Assembly (NCBI RefSeq): GCF_900099925.1
Contig: NZ_FNDE01000009.1
Location: forward strand, 1-64,000
Length of the DNA stretch: 64,000 bases
Origin: Aneurinibacillus thermoaerophilus
GTDB taxonomy: Bacteria > Bacillota > Bacilli > Aneurinibacillales > Aneurinibacillaceae
Reading direction: 5' to 3'
Position numbers and translations under genes: made by a program
Part shown: piece by piece, positions 8,029 through 16,410 of the stretch
Layout: each line of letters opens with the position of its first letter
Position numbering within the stretch: position 1 is the stretch's first letter
The notes under the pieces: generated by a model
The model's database searches: none
Seen by the model: the letters and a program-made list of their open reading frames with translations, nothing else
What the model was told of the DNA's origin: nothing

Positions 8029-8532
8029 TTATACAAGGATACGTCCGCATTCATCACATGTAACTAATGGCTTTCCTTTATGCCATGCTTCCATTTTTGC
8101 AACGGAAAGCGGGAGGAAACAGCCCATGCAGGAACGGCGTCTAACTTCGACTACAGGATTTTCTACATTTTCTTTTACCTTATAGTAAAGCTCAAGTGCT
8201 TTTAGACTAAGCGAAGCCTCAAGTCCAGCCGCTTTGTCTTCCCATTCCCGCTTGCTCTCATGCAGGGAAAACTCCTTTTCAAAGCGCTCTTCCATAAACC
8301 GTTCCGTATCTTTATTCACCAGCCACAACTCCTGTTGGGCAAGCGCAAGCGCGATTTTTCCATCAATATCATCATCGGCCGGTTCACCGATTTGTTTGAT
8401 TTTTGCCTCGACCTCCCGTCGTTTGGCTTCTAATTCTGCTTCCCGTTCTTTTAGCTGATCAAGCGCTTGTTGCACCGCTTTTATTTTTTCTTTCGCCTGA
8501 TGCCATTCCAGCAATTTTCTCGCTTCCACCAT
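8029..8532 (-). CDS. Coiled-coil zinc-ribbon protein (C4-type, PF02591-like)
   Basis: 167 residues. Residues 1-120 are a long charged coiled coil (KAVQQALDQLKEREAELEAK). The last 40 carry a zinc ribbon with two CxxC pairs: CMGC and CDEC, separated by about 22 residues and ending GRILV. This architecture (coiled coil plus zf-RING_7) is typical of genes next to nif3 in many bacteria, as here. Function is unknown; nucleic-acid or protein binding has been suggested for the family. About 170 bases separate it from nif3, without a clear terminator. Confidence 0.85.
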   Translation of the reverse strand: MVEARKLLEWHQAKEKIKAVQQALDQLKEREAELEAKRREVEAKIKQIGEPADDDIDGKIALALAQQELWLVNKDTERFMEERFEKEFSLHESKREWEDKAAGLEASLSLKALELYYKVKENVENPVVEVRRRSCMGCFLPLSVAKMEAWHKGKPLVTCDECGRILV

Positions 8533-8699
8533 TCTTTTCTCTCTCCTGATTCAACATCTTCTCAGATTGTTGACAAATCTACCACTTCTTCCCGATACTT
8601 CTTCCTCGGCTTGGTTGATTTTCTGCAAAGAAGTGATAGCTATCCGCACGCACAACATCTGGGTATAAGGTCTGTCTACAATCTGTTCTTTCCTCTATA

Positions 8700-9815
8700 T
8701 CATAGAAAAGTAAACGGATCAGTATTGACTTTAGATACAATGATTTCTGTTTCTAAATGCTCTTCCTTTAACCGTTTATCCAGCACATTTTTAACGCCTT
8801 GCTTCATGATTTTTTCAACGTTATGGCCAGGGTCAACAATCGCAAGGCCCCCCGCCATGGCATCATGCGCTGTATGATAGTAAATATCGCCAGTAACAAG
8901 CACATCGGCTCCCTTAAATATCGCTTTAGGGACGAAACTGTTGCCATCTCCGCCGAGCACGGCTACTTTCTGAACTTTTCGCTCCAAATCGCCGACCACA
9001 CGCAATCCTTTAACTTCGAAAGCTTCTTTGACCTGCAAAGCAAACGTACGCAACGGTACAGGCTCTTTCAGTTTGCCGATACGACCGATGCCAAAGGTCG
9101 CTCCTGTCTGTTCCACCGGATAAATGTCATAAGCAACTTCTTCATATGGATGGGCTTTTATCATCGCTTTCAATACGCGCGACTGCGCCTCTTCCGGCAT
9201 AATCGTCTCCAGGCGCACTTCTTCGACCTGTTCCAGCTTCCCCTGTTCCCCGATATACGGATTGGTACCTGCACGTGGCATAAATGTGCCAGTTCCCCGT
9301 ACACCGAACGTACAATGGCTGTACTGCCCGATCCAACCCGCGCCTGTCTGCGACATCGCGTCGCGCACAATATCGATGTGCGACAGCGGCACATAAACCA
9401 CGATTTTTTTAAGTTTTTGTTCATGCCATTTTTCCAGAATCTCGACTTCTTCCAAACCGAGCGCTTCGGCCATTAAATCATTGATGCCACCTTCCGCCAC
9501 ATCCAGATTAGTATGAGCGACATACACCGCGATATCGTGCTTAATTAGTTTCTCATATAGACGCCCTGCCGGAAGGTCGGTACGCAAATTCTTTAGCGGA
9601 CGGAAAATCACCGCATGGTGCGCAATAATTAAATCCACCCCTTCCGCAATGGCCTCATCCACCACCTCCTCAAGCACGTCAAGCGCAATCATCACTTTTT
9701 TTACATTTTTCTGCAATGTCCCGACTTGAAGGCCAATTTTGTCGCCTTCCATTGCAAGATGTTTGGGCGCGAATTCCTCGAAATACTGAATTATTCTCTG
9801 TCCATTTGCATACAT
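8700..9815 (-). CDS. yqfO: Nif3-like dinuclear metal centre protein (YqfO type)
   Basis: A 371-residue Nif3/GTP cyclohydrolase I type 2 family protein with the Gram-positive insertion domain (about residues 130-235). Metal ligands are visible: IIAHHAVIF (HH), VYVAHTNLDVA (H and D), and GDIYYHTAHDAM near residue 330. The family forms toroidal hexamers. Its exact role is unsettled; it has been linked to metal or iron handling. I chose the ATG at 9815 because GGAGGAG lies about 8 bases upstream; the frame is open to 9836. The start overlaps the end of trmK by 25 bases, so the two are co-transcribed and translationally coupled. Confidence 0.92.
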   Translation of the reverse strand: MYANGQRIIQYFEEFAPKHLAMEGDKIGLQVGTLQKNVKKVMIALDVLEEVVDEAIAEGVDLIIAHHAVIFRPLKNLRTDLPAGRLYEKLIKHDIAVYVAHTNLDVAEGGINDLMAEALGLEEVEILEKWHEQKLKKIVVYVPLSHIDIVRDAMSQTGAGWIGQYSHCTFGVRGTGTFMPRAGTNPYIGEQGKLEQVEEVRLETIMPEEAQSRVLKAMIKAHPYEEVAYDIYPVEQTGATFGIGRIGKLKEPVPLRTFALQVKEAFEVKGLRVVGDLERKVQKVAVLGGDGNSFVPKAIFKGADVLVTGDIYYHTAHDAMAGGLAIVDPGHNVEKIMKQGVKNVLDKRLKEEHLETEIIVSKVNTDPFTFL

Positions 9816-10519
9816 GCGATCATCTCCTCCATCCATGCCAGTTTTTTTTGTACCTCTCGCTTTTTGTGCTCCGCTTCCGGGCTTTTGGCATATTGCAGCT
9901 GGTGTTGCACCGCCTTCAGCTTCTCCTGCTCCTGCACAAGCTTCTTACGAAGTACCGGAGATTTTTCCTCCCATAAATACGGTCCAATTTCAAGTAAGTC
10001 TTCAAGTTTTTTATCTCTGTTACGGTATGGCAAAATAGGATCACCTGGCACAGCCTCAAGAATTTCATAAATAATGCCGTCTTCTTCAAGAATCTTCTCC
10101 CGGCTAAGCTGAAAGCCATGCTCAAGAAGCCAGCGCCTAACGATAGGCGCCGCCACATTTGGTTGCAGCAACAGCTGGGATACACCGGAGAGCTTCTCCG
10201 CTCCTGCTTCCAAAATGGAAGCAATAAGGCTTCCTCCCATGCCGGCGATGCATATGGTATCTACTTCTCCGAGCGCCACAACGGCCAGACCATCGCCCAA
10301 TCGAACGTCAATTTTGTCCGTAAGCCCGGCGGCTTGCACCTGGCGCACGGCCGCCTGCCAAGGCCCATAGTTTACTTCACCAGCGATGCAGCGCAGTGCA
10401 ATTCTTTTTTGAACTAAATATGTAGGGAGATAGGCATGATCAGAGCCGATATCCGCCACTATACTTCCTTTTTTCACCATATCTCCGATTGTTTGCAGTC
10501 GTTTTGAAATTTCAATCAT
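9791..10519 (-). CDS. trmK: tRNA (adenine(22)-N1)-methyltransferase TrmK
   Basis: A 242-residue protein of the YqfN/TrmK family. The SAM-binding motif I is VADIGSDHAYLPTYL near residues 20-34, followed by the family's AGEVNYGPWQAA and ICIAGMGGSLI segments. The C-terminal third is a basic coiled coil (EKLKAVQQHQL-like), also typical. TrmK methylates N1 of A22 in tRNA with SAM and is found mainly in Gram-positive bacteria. It is the first gene of a trmK-nif3 unit, next to dnaG-sigA in related genomes. Here sigA and trmK are separated by the inserted lipid genes. Confidence 0.95.
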   Translation of the reverse strand: MIEISKRLQTIGDMVKKGSIVADIGSDHAYLPTYLVQKRIALRCIAGEVNYGPWQAAVRQVQAAGLTDKIDVRLGDGLAVVALGEVDTICIAGMGGSLIASILEAGAEKLSGVSQLLLQPNVAAPIVRRWLLEHGFQLSREKILEEDGIIYEILEAVPGDPILPYRNRDKKLEDLLEIGPYLWEEKSPVLRKKLVQEQEKLKAVQHQLQYAKSPEAEHKKREVQKKLAWMEEMIACMQMDRE

Positions 10520-10705
10520 CTATTTCGCTCCTCACTCATACCTTCCCTACTAGATTAACATTCTCGGTTAAAATTTAACAACAGAACAATAGCCGCTTAA
10601 CCTTATGCTGATACGCTATGATTAGGAATCTTTGTCTTAAATCGAATCCGTGTCATTTATCTGTCGCCCGTCTTTAGCATGATATCAAGGAAAGGCGTGA
10701 TTATT

Positions 10706-11455
10706 TTGAATACGCTGCCTGCTCTCCAAGTAAAGCTGGCTGATTGTGAGGACGAACTGAAAAAGGCGTTGCGTTTACGCTATGAAGTGTTCGCAGAAAA
10801 GGAAGCGAATCCGGCGCTGTATAACGAAAGCCGAATGGAAAGCGACATCTTCGACGAGCATTGCGACCATCTTATCGTAAAAGATACAAATACGAATCAG
10901 GTGGTTGGGACGTACCGTTTGCTCCCAGGCGAACGCGCTGTCATGCATAAAGGGTTTTATTCAGAAACAGAATTCGATCTATCCGGATTCACTGTCCCTA
11001 AATCCCAAATACTTGAAGTGGGACGAAGCTGCGTTGCTCCCGAGTATCGAGATGGAAAAACGATTCAACTCCTGTGGGAAGGCATCGCTGGCTACATCAT
11101 GGATGGTTTATTCTCACATCTTATCGGCTGTGCCAGCATTCCCGTCCAGAACATACATGAACTAAACCGGATGTACACGTTTCTTTGCGCTAAAAAGATG
11201 ATAACGGACCGATTCAAAGTACAACCGCTAATGTCACACCGGGTTACAGGATTGCGTACGGTGGATATAACCGGGCAGGAAAAAAACATTCTGCGTACGC
11301 TCCCGCCCTTGATTAAAGGATACCAACGATTAGGGGCGGAAATCGCCGGGGCCCCCGCATTCGACCCGATATTTCAGACCACCGATTTTTTCATTGTGCT
11401 GGAAACGTCACGCATCGCGCAAAAATACAAGCGGCACTTTATAAAAACTCCATAG
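10706..11455 (+). CDS. OlsB-like GNAT N-acyltransferase
   Basis: Matches the Acetyltransf_5 group (ornithine N-acyltransferase OlsB, glycine-lipid GlsB). Visible family segments: LRLRYEVFAEKEAN near residue 20, DIFDEHCDHLIVKD, VVGTYRLLPGE, GFYSETEFDLS, LEVGRSCVAPEYRDG (the strongest signature) and LLWEGIAGYI. Members move a 3-hydroxyacyl chain from ACP to the amino group of ornithine or glycine. I prefer the TTG start at 10706 with GGAAAGG ten bases upstream (249 residues); an ATG at 10679 lies before that site. The next gene, 17 bases on, is an acyltransferase, which together would suffice for an ornithine- or glycine-lipid type product. The amino substrate is inference. Confidence 0.8.
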   Translation: MNTLPALQVKLADCEDELKKALRLRYEVFAEKEANPALYNESRMESDIFDEHCDHLIVKDTNTNQVVGTYRLLPGERAVMHKGFYSETEFDLSGFTVPKSQILEVGRSCVAPEYRDGKTIQLLWEGIAGYIMDGLFSHLIGCASIPVQNIHELNRMYTFLCAKKMITDRFKVQPLMSHRVTGLRTVDITGQEKNILRTLPPLIKGYQRLGAEIAGAPAFDPIFQTTDFFIVLETSRIAQKYKRHFIKTP

Positions 11456-11472
11456 GAAAGGGGCGTAACATC

Positions 11473-12393
11473 TTGTACGAATGGCTTGCAAAAATCACGA
11501 CATCGCCGTCTCGCTTGCGCCTTTTACGCTGTGCAGGAACCAAACTTCCGGGATGGCTTGCCTGGCTGCTCTGCGCATTTTGCGCTTTTCTGCTTTATAT
11601 ATGCTCCACGAACCTGCGCGGCCGTATAAAACAAAATATCAGCGAAATTCTGCCACAGCGGAAAAAATATTCTTTATCCTTTCTTAGCTATCGTTATTTC
11701 TTTCATTTATTCCGCTTTTTGTTTGAAATAATTATCGATGTGCAACAAACTCCTTCTCGCCAAAAAGTAACGGTAAAAACGGAGGGACTCTATCATCTTG
11801 AACAGGCGTTGCGGCTCGGACGCGGCGTAGTGCTGCTCACTCCGCATACAGGCAACTTTTTCGCTTACTATATGTATCTTTCAAAAAAATATCCCTGTTT
11901 AACGGTAGCTACCGCAAGCAGCCCGGAACTGTTCCCTCTTTATGAGACATTTAGGCAGATGGGTTGCCGTGGGTTGGATTACGATACGACTCCGCCGCGC
12001 GAATTGTGGCGCACTCTTCGTCAACATCTGAAAAAGAACGGGGTCGTTATGCTGCTAGGCGATTTCTTCCGTCCCAACTTTCCACCCGCATACCTGTTCG
12101 GAAAACCGACGCGCTGTCCTGCGGGCAGCGTGACGCTGGCCTTGGAAAGCCGGGTGCCTATCATTCCTTTTTACGGATGTTGTACCGGTGGATTCTCCCA
12201 CCGTATGGTCTTTCTGCCGCCGCTGTTTCTTTATGAACAGTACGCCCCGCAAGAGCGCGAAAAAGCAATGGAAGCTCTGACCCGAACGCTTGAATTTCTT
12301 ATCCTGCAGGCACCTTCCCAATGGTTATACTGGTTCAACGCGGATGAACGCTGGATTCGTAGGCCTGAAGAAAAACAAGAGGCTGTCAATTGA
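11473..12393 (+). CDS. LpxL/HtrB-like lysophospholipid acyltransferase family protein
   Basis: 306 residues. An N-terminal membrane segment (LPGWLAWLLCAFCAFLLYI, about 27-45) is followed by NLRGRIKQNISEILP, a typical LpxL-family lead-in. The acyltransferase block reads GRGVVLLTPHTGNFF near residue 120, then LLGDFFRPN, and PAGSVTLALESRVPIIPFY with the late QWLYWFNADERW. LpxL enzymes use an HX4(D/E) pair; here HTGNFF has Phe where the acid is expected. The ribosome binding site (GAAAGGGG) lies at the end of the OlsB-like gene, and the start appears to be TTG. The pairing suggests O-acylation of the OlsB-like product. A lipid A role is excluded in a Gram-positive cell. Confidence 0.75.
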   Translation: MYEWLAKITTSPSRLRLLRCAGTKLPGWLAWLLCAFCAFLLYICSTNLRGRIKQNISEILPQRKKYSLSFLSYRYFFHLFRFLFEIIIDVQQTPSRQKVTVKTEGLYHLEQALRLGRGVVLLTPHTGNFFAYYMYLSKKYPCLTVATASSPELFPLYETFRQMGCRGLDYDTTPPRELWRTLRQHLKKNGVVMLLGDFFRPNFPPAYLFGKPTRCPAGSVTLALESRVPIIPFYGCCTGGFSHRMVFLPPLFLYEQYAPQEREKAMEALTRTLEFLILQAPSQWLYWFNADERWIRRPEEKQEAVN

Positions 12394-12410
12394 TGCTGGC
12401 AGCCTCTTGT
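12377..12410. terminator. Bidirectional terminator
   Basis: Stem AAGAGGCTG/CAGCCTCTT containing the stop of the plus-strand acyltransferase gene. On the reverse strand, after the acyl-CoA synthetase stop, it is followed by GTTTTTCTTC. It separates two convergent units. Confidence 0.7.
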
Positions 12411-12415
12411 CCATT

Positions 12416-14068
12416 TCAGTTTGTTTTCAATCCAAATGCTTGAATCGCGTTTTCCCGCAGGCGAAACTTCTGTATTTTTCCAGAAGCGGTCATCGGATAT
12501 TCATCTACAAATTGCACATAATGGGGAATTTTGTAGCGGGCAATTTTACCGTTGCAGAATTCTTTTACTTCTTCTACCGTCATCGTCTCGCCCTCTTTTA
12601 CTTTAATGCATGCAAGGATTTGCTCGCCGTACAGTTCATCTGGCACGCCGACAACCTGAACATCAAAGATTTTCGGATGCTGGTATAGAAATTCCTCGAT
12701 TTCGCGCGGATATACATTTTCACCGCCACGAATAATCATATCTTTCAGTCGGCCGGTAATTTTGTAATAACCATTTTTATCAACAGTAGCCAGATCCCCC
12801 GTATGCAGCCAGCCTTCGCTGTCAATCGCTTTTGCCGTCTGCTCCGGCATCTTATAGTAGCCTTTCATCACATGCACGCCGCGCGTGCACAGCTCTCCTT
12901 GTACGCCTGGCGGCACTTCTTCGCCTGTGGCCGGGTCGATAATTTTCACTTCCACGTGCGGCAATACGCGCCCAACGGTGGTGACACGCTGTTCAATAGT
13001 GTCATCCGGACGTGTCTGTGTAATAACCGGTGAGGATTCCGTCTGTCCGTATGCAATGGTAATTTCACTGATGCCCATTACTCCCACCACTTTTTTCATC
13101 ACTTCAATCGGACACGGGGAGCCGGCCATAATACCCGTGCGCAACGAACGCAAATCAAACTTACTAAATTCCGGGTGGTTTAGCTCAGCAATAAACATCG
13201 TCGGTACGCCGTAAAGGGCCGTGCACTTCTCATCCTGTACCACCTGTAGCACCTTCAGGGGATCAAACGAAATGAGCGGCACCATGGTTGCGCCTGTGGC
13301 CATGCAAGCTAACGTTCCCATCACGCAACCAAAGCAATGAAAGAACGGAACCGGAATGCAAATCCTATCTTTCTCCGTAATGTTCTGGCAGGCGGCGACA
13401 TTAATAGCATTGTTGACAATGTTTTTGTGCGAAAGCATCACGCCTTTCGGGAAGCCAGTCGTCCCGGATGTATACTGCATGTTAATCACGTCATCTGCGT
13501 CCAAGCTGCCCTGTATACGCGCAAGTTCTTCGTCTGATACTTCCGCTGCGCGCTCGAGCAAGTCCGCCCATGTAAACATGCCAGGCTTGCGTTCGTCTCC
13601 GATAAAAATCACATTTTTTAAGCAGGGAAGGCGCTTTGATTTTAGCTGTCCAGGTTCGCATTCTTTCAGCTCCGGGCAAATTTCGTACATCATATCGGTA
13701 TAGCTAACCCCCCGGAAAGAGTCAATGAGCAATAATGTTGTGGAGTCAGACTGGCGCAGCAAATATTCAAGCTCTTGTACCCGGTAGCTTGTGTTAACCG
13801 TAACGAAAACGGCTCCCATTTTCGCGGAAGCGAACTGAGTAATCACCCACTCCGGCACATTGGTCGCCCAAATGGCGATATGTTCACCCGGCTTAATGCC
13901 CAGCGCGATTAACCCTTTCGCTACCTGATTACAAAGCGCCTGAAACTCGGAAAATGTGTACCTCAGCCCCAATTCGGGATAGACAACCGCTTCTTTATCT
14001 GGGAACCTGGCAGTCGTCTGATCCATCAATTCCCCAATGGTGATTGTTACCGGCTCGCTCACTTTCAT
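12416..14068 (-). CDS. AMP-binding fatty acyl-CoA synthetase
   Basis: A 550-residue ANL-superfamily ligase. The P-loop-like motif reads [16 protein letters not shown] near residue 195, the A5 motif [10 protein letters not shown] near 345, the A7/A8 motifs [22 protein letters not shown] near 425-445 with RGGENVYP, and the catalytic Lys in [12 protein letters not shown] at the C-terminus. It resembles B. subtilis YngI and activates a medium- or long-chain fatty acid with ATP and CoA. It follows the acyl-CoA dehydrogenase gene by 24 bases in the same orientation, which fits a beta-oxidation or branched-chain acid catabolic operon. Confidence 0.92.
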   Translation of the reverse strand: MKVSEPVTITIGELMDQTTARFPDKEAVVYPELGLRYTFSEFQALCNQVAKGLIALGIKPGEHIAIWATNVPEWVITQFASAKMGAVFVTVNTSYRVQELEYLLRQSDSTTLLLIDSFRGVSYTDMMYEICPELKECEPGQLKSKRLPCLKNVIFIGDERKPGMFTWADLLERAAEVSDEELARIQGSLDADDVINMQYTSGTTGFPKGVMLSHKNIVNNAINVAACQNITEKDRICIPVPFFHCFGCVMGTLACMATGATMVPLISFDPLKVLQVVQDEKCTALYGVPTMFIAELNHPEFSKFDLRSLRTGIMAGSPCPIEVMKKVVGVMGISEITIAYGQTESSPVITQTRPDDTIEQRVTTVGRVLPHVEVKIIDPATGEEVPPGVQGELCTRGVHVMKGYYKMPEQTAKAIDSEGWLHTGDLATVDKNGYYKITGRLKDMIIRGGENVYPREIEEFLYQHPKIFDVQVVGVPDELYGEQILACIKVKEGETMTVEEVKEFCNGKIARYKIPHYVQFVDEYPMTASGKIQKFRLRENAIQAFGLKTN

Positions 14069-14092
14069 TCCTCCTTCATTTCCCTGGTTTAA

Positions 14093-15235
14093 TTATCTGC
14101 AGCCAATTTCGCGAGAGATAACCATGCGCAACACTTCAGAAGTCCCTTCTCCGATTTCAAGTAATTTAGCATCGCGGAAGAAGCGTTCAACCTTATACTC
14201 TCTCATATAGCCGTTTCCGCCGTGGATTTGAATCGCCTGGTCACATACCCGCATGCACATCTCCGAGGCGAACAGCTTCGCCATAGCGGCCTCTTTCGTG
14301 AATTTACGCCCTTGATCCTTAAGCCATGCTGCTTTGTATACCATGTTGCGCGCTAGCTCAATATTCATCGCCATATCAGCTAACTTAAACTGAATCGCCT
14401 GAAACTTGGACAGTGTCTGTCCGAATTGCACCCGCTCTTTGGCGTAGGCAAGCGCTTTTTCGTACGCTCCCTGCGCAATGCCGACCGCCATCGCGCCAAT
14501 GCCAATGCGCCCGCCATCCAGCACAGCAAGAAACTGTTTGAAACCGTTTCCTTCCACACCGAGAATATTTTCGTGCGGAACGCGTACATCTTCTAAAAAC
14601 AGTTGGGTTGTATTGGACGCGTGTAAGCCCATCTTTTCGTAATCCGCCACAACAGAAAAGCCTTTGGCGTCCGTAGGCACAATAAAGGCAGTAATGCCGC
14701 TTGTGCCTTTGCTTTTATCGGTAACAGCAGTGAGCGCAAGTGCTTTGGCATAACTAGCATTGGTAATGTAGCATTTAGAGCCGTTAAGCACCCACTCATC
14801 GCCATCTCTGACGGCTATGGTCCGTGTTCCGCCCGCATCAGAGCCTGCTTGCGGCTCAGTAAGGCCGAACGCGCCCAAGTATTCACCTCGTGCAAGCGGC
14901 GTTAAATATTTTTGCTTTTGTTCGTGGGTACCAAACATATTAATCGGCGCGCCGCCAAGCGAAATATGGGCTGAGTAAGTAATGCCTGTGGAGGCGCATA
15001 CGCGACTCAATTCTTCTACGACGATGGCGAAACTAATGGTATCGGCGCCCGCTCCGCCGTACTCTTCTGGAAACGGAAGCCCCATCAAATCCAACTTCGC
15101 CATTTTTTTGAACACTTCAAGTGGAAATTCTCCCGTTTTATCTCTTTCATCTGCGCCAGATTCCACCTCTCCTTCCGCAAAGTCGCGGATTACATTTTTA
15201 ATCATCCGTTGTTCCTCAGTGAGGTTAAATTCCAT
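14093..15235 (-). CDS. Acyl-CoA dehydrogenase
   Basis: A 380-residue FAD flavoprotein of the acyl-CoA dehydrogenase family. Signatures: LTEPQAGSDAGGT near residue 128, WVLNGSKCYITNA (FAD/substrate region), VQFGQTLSKFQAIQFKLADM near 270, QIHGGNGYMREYKVERFFRDAK near 340, and the catalytic Glu in IGEGTSEVLRMVISREI. It introduces the alpha-beta double bond in acyl-CoA and passes electrons to ETF. It resembles B. subtilis YngJ and leads a two-gene operon with the acyl-CoA synthetase. An imperfect palindrome upstream may be a TetR/FadR-type operator. Confidence 0.93.
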   Translation of the reverse strand: MEFNLTEEQRMIKNVIRDFAEGEVESGADERDKTGEFPLEVFKKMAKLDLMGLPFPEEYGGAGADTISFAIVVEELSRVCASTGITYSAHISLGGAPINMFGTHEQKQKYLTPLARGEYLGAFGLTEPQAGSDAGGTRTIAVRDGDEWVLNGSKCYITNASYAKALALTAVTDKSKGTSGITAFIVPTDAKGFSVVADYEKMGLHASNTTQLFLEDVRVPHENILGVEGNGFKQFLAVLDGGRIGIGAMAVGIAQGAYEKALAYAKERVQFGQTLSKFQAIQFKLADMAMNIELARNMVYKAAWLKDQGRKFTKEAAMAKLFASEMCMRVCDQAIQIHGGNGYMREYKVERFFRDAKLLEIGEGTSEVLRMVISREIGCR

Positions 15236-15264
15236 GCTCTCCCCAACCTTTCATCAACTATGAT

Positions 15265-15278
15265 TGAGCGCTAGCTCA
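15265..15278. promoter_or_regulatory. Palindrome upstream of the acyl-CoA dehydrogenase gene, possible operator
   Basis: TGAGC-GCTA-GCTCA, a 14-base inverted repeat 30 bases upstream of the acyl-CoA dehydrogenase start. Fatty-acid catabolic operons in Bacillales are commonly repressed by TetR-family FadR; the sequence differs from the B. subtilis FadR box, so the regulator is unassigned. Confidence 0.3.
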
Positions 15279-15410
15279 TAATTGTGAACCTAAAAATAAA
15301 AACGTTTACATTTCTAATTTATCTTATTTTTCATAATTATAATTATATTTTTTTATTCTACATTTTACTAAGGTTTCCTGCTAACGTTTTCAATTATTTA
15401 AGAAAATCGT

Positions 15411-15440
15411 TAAAAAAAAGCCGGTTTTAGAAAACCGGAC
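15411..15440 (-). terminator. Terminator of the membrane protein gene
   Basis: CCGGTTTT/AAAACCGG stem with a three-base loop. On the reverse strand it is followed by CTTTTTTTT, an ideal Rho-independent tail, 11 bases after the stop codon at 15451. Confidence 0.85.
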
Positions 15441-15450
15441 AAATACGTGG

Positions 15451-16308
15451 TTAGTGAAGAGAATACCGATCGCCAAACCAAGGCCACCAGAAATTTTTAA
15501 GCGAGAGGAGAAGGAAAGAGGCAATAAATATTTTGAGGTAAAAGAAAGAAAGCAACAAATCTTTGTCAGTCGACGCAATAAACAAAGTGGCGATCTCAGC
15601 GCCAAAAAGAGCAAGGATTCCATTAAAAAAAAGGACGGCCGATGTGCGCTGTTGACGGCGTTTCCAGAGCAATCCAAAAGTAAGAAGCAGCATCGCAACC
15701 GGAATCCAAAATGCTTCCATTCGCCACCAGGTGAATTGATCGTATACTTCGCAATACGTTATCCATCCGTAAATTCCCTGAAATCCGAGCAACGCGCAAA
15801 AAGAAAAGTAACGCTTGCCTGCTGTAATACCGACGATATACCAAATCAGGCAAGAAGCTGCTACATATGAAATAATCTCCATCGCTCCGTATCCATAAAA
15901 TCCCAGTACATATACCCCACCGAGCGCGAGCAAAACGGAAGCCAATCCGAGAAATACATGACTCGAGACCTTCTGCCGCTTAACAAATCCCAAAATATAA
16001 AAAAACAGTGTCAAAAATCCAATCAGCGCCATTTGCATTGTCAAAGTAAAATCGGTAAAATGAAAAGCAAGATAGAATAACACAATAATGAACAAAGCGA
16101 TGCCTGCCCATTTTGCCTCCGGTTTTGGAACGGAGAATATCGGAAGCGCTTCGAAAGTTACAGTAGTCTCGTTGCGTGTATGTTTAGCGGCGGCCTCGCC
16201 TTCCGTATACAGATTAAGCAAAAAATCGCAATACTGGCGAGGCAAAAGATTGTTTGTGCGCCAATACTCAATTTCGGACGTAATTATTTTCTTTTTCTGC
16301 TCATTCAT
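15451..16308 (-). CDS. Multi-pass membrane protein (DUF2157-like), unknown function
   Basis: 285 residues. The N-terminal 60 are soluble (IITSEIEYWRTNNLLPRQYC, then LLNLYTEGEAAAKHT), a region typical of DUF2157-like proteins. About eight hydrophobic helices follow between residues 62 and 275, with Trp-rich ends (NFWWPWFGDRYSLH at the C-terminus). No catalytic motif is visible. It is a single gene between sigA and the fatty-acid operon, with its own terminator. The family assignment is by general layout and is tentative; the role is unknown. Confidence 0.65.
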   Translation of the reverse strand: MNEQKKKIITSEIEYWRTNNLLPRQYCDFLLNLYTEGEAAAKHTRNETTVTFEALPIFSVPKPEAKWAGIALFIIVLFYLAFHFTDFTLTMQMALIGFLTLFFYILGFVKRQKVSSHVFLGLASVLLALGGVYVLGFYGYGAMEIISYVAASCLIWYIVGITAGKRYFSFCALLGFQGIYGWITYCEVYDQFTWWRMEAFWIPVAMLLLTFGLLWKRRQQRTSAVLFFNGILALFGAEIATLFIASTDKDLLLSFFYLKIFIASFLLLSLKNFWWPWFGDRYSLH

Positions 16309-16358
16309 CGAACTTCACCTCTCATGCTAATCTGTATCTGCGAGAAGAAAAAAGAAAA

Positions 16359-16386
16359 AGCCTACGCAGTTCATGCGGCGCAGGCT
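16359..16386 (-). terminator. Terminator of the dnaG-sigA operon
   Basis: Stem AGCCTACGC/GCGCAGGCT with loop, followed on the reverse strand by TTTTTCTTTTTTC. It lies 25 bases after the sigA stop codon. Confidence 0.8.
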
Positions 16387-16410
16387 ATCTGCAATCAATA
16401 GCGCAAAGGA

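Noticed and set aside
8533-8699. Possible small RNA between the zinc-ribbon and nif3 genes
   Set aside because: No conserved structure or promoter-terminator pair seen; the region is short and pyrimidine-rich.
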